From: JBBSWB01 sp038046465
GTDB lineage: Archaea; Nanobdellota; Nanobdellia; Woesearchaeales; GW2011-AR9
NCBI GenBank assembly: GCA_038046465.1
Contig: JBBSWB010000018.1
Span: forward strand, 1-46,329
Direction: 5' to 3'
Length of the DNA: 46,329 bases
This document shows positions 40,403-46,329 of this stretch, one piece after another; the stretch's first letter is position 1, and the number at the start of each line of letters is the position of its first letter. Both the position numbers and the translations under genes were made by a program. The notes under the pieces were generated by a model. It saw only the letters and a list, made by a program, of their open reading frames with translations. It made no database searches and was not told the origin of the DNA.

Positions 40403-42943
40403 TTAATTCTTTTTAATTCCTTTCAAAAAGTCAGGAGTAGTTGTTAATCTCCAGGTGTTTCCACCATCTTCAGACATGATGATGGCAGGATCGTGCGCTC
40501 TGACGGTTTTAGAGTACCAGCAAGGATGATCGTTGCAGACCGTTTTATATTCATTTATGAAATCTTCAGATGCACCTGGAGGAACGTTTACCATGCAATC
40601 CATAGCCGGGTATTTTAGGCTCTTACGCTGAGTGCGATCGCTGGGGTTATCAATGCAATTAGGATCATCTTTAACTAAGGTTTCAGTAGGCCATTTTTGC
40701 TGGTATGCAGCAGCTTCGTCTGAAAAGAGATCATCACTGTAAAAGATGTAATTTACAAACAATTTGCCGTTTCGGTCTAGATTAAATTTATGATACCAGT
40801 TGCCGTAATAAATATGCCAAGGGTAAAGAAGGGTTTTGTGTTTCATACCCGATTTTCCAAAATACAGGGATTCTCCGGGAATAGCATTTGGATTAATAGT
40901 ATTATCAGACAATATATATGTAGGGGGCATAAAAGTATCCCAATTCTTTCCAGCTTGTTTTCGCAAGTAAACTAATTTGTAATTATTTCCAATTCCCGAA
41001 GAACGAGCTACAAGATGAATCGTATCTTGAGCATCACAAATTAATTCCGGATAACTATATTCGCCGGACATGATGCCTGAACCGGGGTAGAGCGGATTAG
41101 GGCCATCGGGTTCACCAATTCCTACTGGAGCAGACCAAGCAGAGATATCATTCGATTTTAAAGAATGAGTGTATTGGAACTGTCGTCCGTGCGCTCCGAG
41201 AATGACGTGAAGAACCCCTTTACTATCGACGCAAATGGTGGGATAATCATGGTCATCAACCACCGGACCAGCCAACTCTGGAACTAATTTTTTATAGTTA
41301 GTGTAAGCAGCACTAGTGTAATAATCACCCAGAAGAATTTCTTTGCTTAGCGTTTTAGTTTTGTGGTCGTAAGTTTTAATATAATATTGGACATAATTAG
41401 GGTTGCCGGGAATTGCTTCGATGACTATGTCCTCTCCTTTTTGAACAGCTTGGAATTTTCCCCCCATGTAAATAATGTGGGTCAAATCTCCGTATGTAAC
41501 CATGTAATTTGGAAAGGAAGAAGGGCCTATGCCTAAAAATGAAAAATCATTAGCAATCGGAACATTATCATTTAGCTGAAGAGTTCCATCAAGGTTTTTA
41601 TTAATATCAATGTATTCCAATTTAGACTTAGCAACCGCCCCTTCATTCCAATGAGCATAAACTAAAATTCCTGGTGGACTATTCAATTGATTAGAGCCGT
41701 CTTGGTGTTCTAATCGAACATCATAGCCAGTATTGGAATTTTTAATCGGATAAACTTCCCAGGTAAGACCTCCGTCTTTAGAATGGAGCAGCATAGCTGA
41801 ATCTAAGTTGGATGCGGCAGCTGTGTGTAGGATAGTGTAAGCATCACCGCTATTGTCAAAGACTACCCGCTCATCATTCTGTTCTCCGGAAAGCATTACT
41901 GGATCATTAATATGCGGGCAAGTGTTTAAACAACTCTCTTTAATGGCTTCTTTTTTACATCCTATTGGGCACCAGATTGGCCAACCATGCCATTGTGCAG
42001 CCCAGCTAGGATCTGCGGCCATTTTTTTATAGAAACTAGTCTTGGCTTGAGCAATCAAATCAACCTTTTTCCAAGTTCCCGTGTCTTGCAATATTTGTAA
42101 GATTCCATCGTGCGTTCGAATATATGGTCGATTATTGAGATCAAAGGTTACAGTATTAGGAACAAACTTAGGATTGTAACCAAATTGTTCTCGTTCGCCT
42201 TGGTAAAATTGCTTAAAGAAAATAGGGGTATAAACCGCTCCTAAAGTTGGATCTAATTCAGGAGGTAAAGTTATGCCAGTACATTTTAAATTACATTTAT
42301 TCTGCTTTCCATTATCTACGCCGTCGTCGCAGTTTTCTTTTCCTTTCCAAACATAACCATCCCCGCATTTTGCTTTAGTGCAATAAGAATAAGTACAAGC
42401 ATCATTTGGATTTGTGTTCCCGTCATCGCATTCTTCTTTGATTAACTCGCCTTTATCCATTCCTTGAGTAATTATCCCATCGCCACAAACCGGTTTAGGA
42501 GCACACATTTCTGGGGAAATACATTTTCCTTCAAAACATCCACATTTCCCGCAGTTTAAGATATAATTTAAATTTTTACAAACTTTATTTTTTCCCGTAA
42601 AATCACAACCCCATTCAGTACAAGAACTTTTAGCTTGCTGCAGGGTGCGGGCGATTGAAGATAATTGGTCCGCTTTAATATTACCGTAAGTTGTTCTCAA
42701 AGCCTGACCGACTAAAGCCCATTTTTCAGCAGCACTACTTTCTTTAACTATTACATCTAATTCTTTTGCAGATAATTGATCTAATTTTGCAATTAAGTCC
42801 TCTTCGGAGATAGCATTTCCAACTACATTTTCTCGATCAGAAACGATTAAAATAGTTAATAATAAAATAATCACGACTACACTAGCAGAACCAATCACTA
42901 AATTTTTTTTATTTAGTTTCTTCTTTACCGCTTTTTTCATCAT
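40403..42943 (-). CDS. Large secreted protein with DUF4215 cysteine repeats and BNR repeats
   Basis: The 846-residue protein has an N-terminal anchor helix at about 17-34 after a basic stretch. A cysteine-rich DUF4215-type segment follows at about 105-220 (CGDGIIT, EECDDGNTNPNDACTYSYC, CGDGYV, NCDDG). The rest is a beta-propeller-like region with Asp-box repeats (SKDGGLTW, SEDGGNTW) and segments such as DDHDYPTICVDSKGVLHV that recall BNR_4/polysaccharide-lyase-like families. It probably binds or cleaves extracellular glycans. A GAGGTG site precedes its ATG pair. Confidence 0.75.
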   Translation of the reverse strand: MMKKAVKKKLNKKNLVIGSASVVVIILLLTILIVSDRENVVGNAISEEDLIAKLDQLSAKELDVIVKESSAAEKWALVGQALRTTYGNIKADQLSSIARTLQQAKSSCTEWGCDFTGKNKVCKNLNYILNCGKCGCFEGKCISPEMCAPKPVCGDGIITQGMDKGELIKEECDDGNTNPNDACTYSYCTKAKCGDGYVWKGKENCDDGVDNGKQNKCNLKCTGITLPPELDPTLGAVYTPIFFKQFYQGEREQFGYNPKFVPNTVTFDLNNRPYIRTHDGILQILQDTGTWKKVDLIAQAKTSFYKKMAADPSWAAQWHGWPIWCPIGCKKEAIKESCLNTCPHINDPVMLSGEQNDERVVFDNSGDAYTILHTAAASNLDSAMLLHSKDGGLTWEVYPIKNSNTGYDVRLEHQDGSNQLNSPPGILVYAHWNEGAVAKSKLEYIDINKNLDGTLQLNDNVPIANDFSFLGIGPSSFPNYMVTYGDLTHIIYMGGKFQAVQKGEDIVIEAIPGNPNYVQYYIKTYDHKTKTLSKEILLGDYYTSAAYTNYKKLVPELAGPVVDDHDYPTICVDSKGVLHVILGAHGRQFQYTHSLKSNDISAWSAPVGIGEPDGPNPLYPGSGIMSGEYSYPELICDAQDTIHLVARSSGIGNNYKLVYLRKQAGKNWDTFMPPTYILSDNTINPNAIPGESLYFGKSGMKHKTLLYPWHIYYGNWYHKFNLDRNGKLFVNYIFYSDDLFSDEAAAYQQKWPTETLVKDDPNCIDNPSDRTQRKSLKYPAMDCMVNVPPGASEDFINEYKTVCNDHPCWYSKTVRAHDPAIIMSEDGGNTWRLTTTPDFLKGIKKN

Positions 42944-43060
42944 CTACACCTCAGGAATTATAATCTTAATTAAGAAGAGTAAATCTTATTTAATATATAA
43001 ATATAGTTAGTATAAGCTGCTAATTATAACCCACAACCCACTGGACAAGTGCGCGTAAGG

Positions 43061-43070
43061 TTTAAATATC
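43061..43070 (+). promoter_or_regulatory. TATA box of the BRO-N/DinD-like gene
   Basis: TTTAAATATC is centred about 26 bases before the ATG at 43091, predicting a leaderless transcript. It also argues against the GTG start at 43049, which lies upstream of the box. Confidence 0.6.
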
Positions 43071-43090
43071 TACTAAAACGCAGAATAAAC

Positions 43091-43924
43091 ATGGAAAATA
43101 ATTCATTAGCCGTTTTTGAAGGAAAAAACATCCGCCGGGTTTGGCACAATGAAGAGTGGTGGTTCTCTGTAGTAGATGTTATTGGCGCGCTTACAGACAG
43201 TATAGATAAAAAAGACTATTGGTATCGATTAAAGAAACGAGAACAGGAATCAAGCGGAATTGAGTTATCGACATTTTGTCGACAACTGAAATTACGCTCT
43301 TCGGATGGTAAACTTTACGAAACTGATTGTGCCAATACAGAATTCTTATTTAGGATAATTCAATCCATTCCTTCTAAAAAAGCAGAACCATTCAAACTTT
43401 GGTTAGCAAAAACAGGTTATGAGCGAATTCAAGAAATAGAAAATCCAGAATTAGCTCAAGATAGAGCCAAAGGATATTATGAACTCAAAGGATATCCGAA
43501 AGATTGGGTTGACAAAAGATTAAGAGGGATAGCAGTTCGTCAAGAGTTAACTGAAGAATGGAAAAATCGCGGGTTGGAAAAACCAGTAGAATTTGCTATT
43601 CTCACCAATGAAATCAGTAAAGCAACTTTTGGCAAAACCATTGAAGAATATAAACAGTTTAAAAGATTGCAAAATCAAAATTTAAGAGATCACATGGATG
43701 ACATCGAATTAATCTTAACAATGTTAGGAGAAGCAACGACTTCTCGTCTAACTAAAGAAAGAGATTCTCAACAGTTTTCTGCATTAAAAAAAGATGCTAA
43801 CGAAGGCGGGGAAGTAGCCGGAACAGCAAGAAAAGACATTGAACTTAAATTGGGTAAAAGCGTAGTTTCTAAACAGAATTATCTTCCAAAATTTAAAAAA
43901 AAGGTTAAGAAAATTAAAACATGA
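43091..43924 (+). CDS. BRO-N domain protein, DinD-like
   Basis: The 277-residue protein has an N-terminal BRO-N domain: VFEGKNIRRVWHNEEWWFSVVDVIGALTDS is the opening, followed by the WYRLKKRE segment and an LFRIIQSIPSKKAEPFKLWLAKTG core. The C-terminal part (RAKGYYELKGYPKDWVDKRL, LRDHMDDIELIL) resembles DNA-damage-inducible DinD proteins and phage antirepressors. It ends in a very basic tail. The stop overlaps the Hef-type gene by ATGA. Pairing with a fork-repair helicase suggests a DNA damage role. Confidence 0.8.
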   Translation: MENNSLAVFEGKNIRRVWHNEEWWFSVVDVIGALTDSIDKKDYWYRLKKREQESSGIELSTFCRQLKLRSSDGKLYETDCANTEFLFRIIQSIPSKKAEPFKLWLAKTGYERIQEIENPELAQDRAKGYYELKGYPKDWVDKRLRGIAVRQELTEEWKNRGLEKPVEFAILTNEISKATFGKTIEEYKQFKRLQNQNLRDHMDDIELILTMLGEATTSRLTKERDSQQFSALKKDANEGGEVAGTARKDIELKLGKSVVSKQNYLPKFKKKVKKIKT

Positions 43925-46125
43925 TTCGCGACTTTATTCCTCGTTTATACCAACAAACTATTTTAGGCACCGCAGCATTAAATAATACGTTAGTAGTTAT
44001 TCCTACTGGTTTAGGTAAGACGGCTATCGCTTTTCTGTTAGCAGCACAGCGGCTGTCAGTTTACCCTAATTCTAAAGTATTAATGTTGGCTCCCACTAAA
44101 CCGTTATGTGAGCAGCATTTGGATTCGTTTCAGCACCATCTTACTCTTCCTACGGAAAAAATCGTGCTGTTTACTGGGGATGTTAATCCTGAAAAAAGAG
44201 CAGAATTATGGAAAGAAGCTACAGTAATAATCTCCACTCCGCAAGGATTAGAAAATGATATTATCAATCGTCGGATTAGATTAGAAGAAATTTCCTTATT
44301 AATTTTTGATGAGGCTCATCATGCTACTGGCGAATATGCATATGTTTGGATTGCCCAACAGTATGAAAAAAAAGCCCAAGCTTCACGCATTCTAGCTTTA
44401 ACTGCTTCTCCTGGCGGCGATTTAGAAAAAATAAAAGAAGTTTGTGCTAATCTTAAAATTGAAAAAGTGGAAGTCCGAACTGAAACAGATCCTGATGTTA
44501 AGCCTTACATCCAAACGATTAAGAAACAATGGGTAACCGTAGAATTTCCAGAGGAATTTAAAAAAATTCAAAATTATCTGCAAAATTCACGGAAAGCCAA
44601 ACTAGTGGAAGCTCAAAATCACGGTTATTGCAGTCATACCGATTCAGCTAAAGGAGCTTTATTAGTTTTACAGGGAGAATTACAGAAAAAAGTTTCTTCT
44701 GGTGAAAAAGATTTTGAAATTTTACGCTCCATTTCAGTTATTGCTGAAGCATTAAAAATTGATCATGCTTTGGAATTATTAGAATGTCAAGGAATAAAAC
44801 CTTTACAAATTTATTTTAAGAAATTAGAGCAGGAATCTTTAACTTCTAAAGTAAAAGCAGTCAAGAATTTAATGCTGGATGCTAATTTTAAAGCAGCCAT
44901 TTATCTCACTGAAGAATTAGTTAAAAAAGATATTCGGCATCCTAAATTGTATAAATTAACGGAATTGCTTAGGGAATTGTTTAACAAAAATAAAGATTCC
45001 AAGGTAATCATTTTTACCCAATTTCGTGATTCGGCAGAAACAATTGTCCAGCAGCTAAATGAGCTCAACCTTAAAAACCATATTTTTGTTGGGCAGGCTA
45101 AAAAAAACGGATTAGGGTTTTCACAGAAACAACAGAAAGAAATCTTAGATCAATTCAGTAAGGGAGAATTTAATGCTCTTATTGCTACTTCCGTCGCTGA
45201 AGAAGGGCTGGACATCCCTAAAGTCGATAAAGTAATCTTTTACGAACCGGTGCCTAGCGCTATTCGTTCCATTCAACGCAGAGGAAGAACCGGCCGCTTA
45301 GAAGAAGGGGAAGTAACTTTATTGATTACCGCTAAAACCCGGGACGAAGCATACCGCTGGAGTGCCCACCATAAAGAAAAAAGAATGTACCGCGACTTAG
45401 AAAAAATAAAAAAAGAATTTTCTTTAATTAAAAATCAAGAGAGCAACACTAAATTAGAACAATTTATCCCTTCTGATTCAGTCGTAGCTGTTTTAGCTGA
45501 TCACCGTGAAAAAAATAACCGGGTAGTCAAAGAATTAATTGATTTGGGTGTGTCCGTTAAGACCGGACAATTAACTTCTGCAGATTATGTTGTTTCGGGC
45601 ACGGTGGGGATCGAATTAAAAAAAGTTCCCGATTTTGTCGCTTCTATTATTGATGGAAGATTATTAGAACAGATTCGTTACTTAAAAAGTAATTTTAATA
45701 AAGCAGTTTTAATTATTGAAGGCGAAGAGGACATTTATGCAGTGAGAAAAGTCCATGCTAATGCTATTCGAGGTATGCTTTCTTCAATTTCTCTTGATTT
45801 TAATGTACCTGTTCTTTATACTAAAAATCCCGTAGATACAGCTGCTTTAATCGCAGTGATGGCTAAACGGGAACAAAACAAAGATAGTGATTTTTCTTAT
45901 CACGTTGCTAAACCGCGGTCAGCAAAAGAGCAGCAGGAATATATTGTTTCTTCTTTTCCTAATATGGGGGTACAGACTTCCCGGTTATTGTTAGAAAATT
46001 TTAGCAGTATTAAAAATTTAGCCAATGCTACAGAAGAAGAATTAAAAAAAATAAAAGGCATTGGTGAAAAGACGGCAAAAAATTTAGTCAATATCTTTGA
46101 AGAAAAATATCCTAAGAAAGAATAA
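43921..46125 (+). CDS. hef: Hef-type helicase/nuclease (XPF/FANCM family)
   Basis: The 734-residue protein joins an SF2 helicase and an XPF-type nuclease. Walker A PTGLGKT is at 28-34 and DEAH at 130-133, with later helicase motifs ALTASP and QRRGRTGR. The nuclease domain (about 518-650) reads DHRE, SADYVVS, IELKKVPDF and GRLLEQ, where the usual GDxnERKxxxD motif has A for G and L for R. A tandem helix-hairpin-helix domain (about 678-730, IKGIGEKTAKNLV) ends the protein. Hef processes stalled forks in archaea. It is coupled to the upstream BRO-N gene. Confidence 0.92.
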   Translation: MIRDFIPRLYQQTILGTAALNNTLVVIPTGLGKTAIAFLLAAQRLSVYPNSKVLMLAPTKPLCEQHLDSFQHHLTLPTEKIVLFTGDVNPEKRAELWKEATVIISTPQGLENDIINRRIRLEEISLLIFDEAHHATGEYAYVWIAQQYEKKAQASRILALTASPGGDLEKIKEVCANLKIEKVEVRTETDPDVKPYIQTIKKQWVTVEFPEEFKKIQNYLQNSRKAKLVEAQNHGYCSHTDSAKGALLVLQGELQKKVSSGEKDFEILRSISVIAEALKIDHALELLECQGIKPLQIYFKKLEQESLTSKVKAVKNLMLDANFKAAIYLTEELVKKDIRHPKLYKLTELLRELFNKNKDSKVIIFTQFRDSAETIVQQLNELNLKNHIFVGQAKKNGLGFSQKQQKEILDQFSKGEFNALIATSVAEEGLDIPKVDKVIFYEPVPSAIRSIQRRGRTGRLEEGEVTLLITAKTRDEAYRWSAHHKEKRMYRDLEKIKKEFSLIKNQESNTKLEQFIPSDSVVAVLADHREKNNRVVKELIDLGVSVKTGQLTSADYVVSGTVGIELKKVPDFVASIIDGRLLEQIRYLKSNFNKAVLIIEGEEDIYAVRKVHANAIRGMLSSISLDFNVPVLYTKNPVDTAALIAVMAKREQNKDSDFSYHVAKPRSAKEQQEYIVSSFPNMGVQTSRLLLENFSSIKNLANATEEELKKIKGIGEKTAKNLVNIFEEKYPKKE

Positions 46126-46202
46126 TTTAAGTTCTATGTCGTTAATTATATTTATTTATTTTCTGTGCGGCGCACTTTACGGCGCTCTTAACGAATGGGC
46201 TA

Positions 46203-46329
46203 CTACTTTAACAAGAAACGACCGTTACTGTTGAGATCGCTGATGCCATAAACGTCGGAGTCGTTGTTGAGGTTGCTGACCAAAGCCGCCCGCAATTGGT
46301 CTTGTCCGGGTCTGTCAAGTCTATAAAAT
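46203..46329 (-). CDS. C-terminal end of a third variable-module protein (partial)
   Basis: Only the last 41 codons lie in the window, on the minus strand, and the start is beyond the right edge. The segment contains ALVSNLNNDSDVYGISDLNS and then NGRFLLK before a TAG stop. It is GC-rich and Asn/Asp-rich. Its DVYG..DL...GRF pattern resembles the ADGVEGGIDLSGRARVFGV part of the gene at 17871. This looks like another gene of the same variable-region type. Confidence 0.45.
   Translation of the reverse strand, partial: FYRLDRPGQDQLRAALVSNLNNDSDVYGISDLNSNGRFLLK

Noticed and set aside
43049..43090. GTG start upstream of the BRO-N gene
   Set aside because: The TATA box at 43061-43070 lies between it and the ATG at 43091, so the longer form would start before its own promoter.
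1..46329. CRISPR arrays, insertion sequences, prophage blocks or a reverse transcriptase
   Set aside because: No regularly spaced repeats, transposase, integrase or reverse transcriptase motifs were seen. The BRO-N gene alone is not evidence for a prophage.

Overview
The window is AT-rich archaeal DNA and very probably comes from a DPANN (Woesearchaeota/Pacearchaeota-like) genome. The archaeal information-processing set is clear: Hjc, short RNase Z, eL43 (L37Ae), RNA polymerase subunit P, prefoldin beta, PCNA, archaeal RNase J, a Hef-type helicase/nuclease, a DRG GTPase, Dph6, RibL and two TrmB-type regulators. Bacterial-type GyrA, ScpB and Maf sit beside these, as is common in small symbiotic archaea. 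Genes are densely packed, with many ATGA overlaps. Several TATA boxes lie about 25 bases before an ATG, which suggests leaderless transcripts. No gap between genes exceeds 300 bases.

Layout. 1-2025: minus-strand HAD, RNase Z and Hjc genes. 2134-5489: TyrRS, a possibly frameshifted small gene, a membrane protein of unknown role and a TrmB-type regulator. 5491-8672: M16 and M24 peptidases, then the first of three genes with a GC-rich C-terminal module. 8833-9686: a tRNA-Pro gene with two non-canonical introns, then eL43, rpoP and prefoldin beta. 9713-14095: MscS-like channel, DRG GTPase, an asparagine-synthase-like protein, Dph6 and RibL. 14111-17764: minus-strand operon of radical SAM, U32, chorismate mutase and PyrD. 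17871-20880: the second GC-rich-module gene, PCNA and RNase J. 21014-23766: unknown gene, RdgB, a two-intron tRNA-Leu and three small coiled-coil proteins. 23883-28766: lamin-tail surface protein, ScpB cluster and the second TrmB-type regulator.

28767-32831 is the most unusual part. Three near-identical palindromes (ATTGTTGTAG-N6-CTACAACAAT type) lie directly upstream of TATA boxes. They precede the regulator gene, an ADP-ribosyltransferase-like gene, and an operon whose first gene is a Janus/Ocnus-type phosphohistidine phosphatase homologue broken by a frameshift. The operon also carries a secreted protein that looks like a beta-barrel and a NadR/AAA_28-like P-loop kinase. I read this as a small regulated accessory cassette, possibly acquired by transfer.

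33011-39441: gyrA, a degenerate THUMP methyltransferase, Dus, an apparently dead site-2 protease homologue, small proteins and a PD-(D/E)XK nuclease-like protein that may start at ATT. 39487-42943: two lipoproteins and a large surface protein with DUF4215 and BNR repeats. 43091-46125: a BRO-N/DinD-like gene translationally coupled to the Hef-type gene. The right edge holds the 3' end of a third GC-rich-module gene. These three genes resemble targets of a diversity-generating retroelement, but no reverse transcriptase is present in the window.
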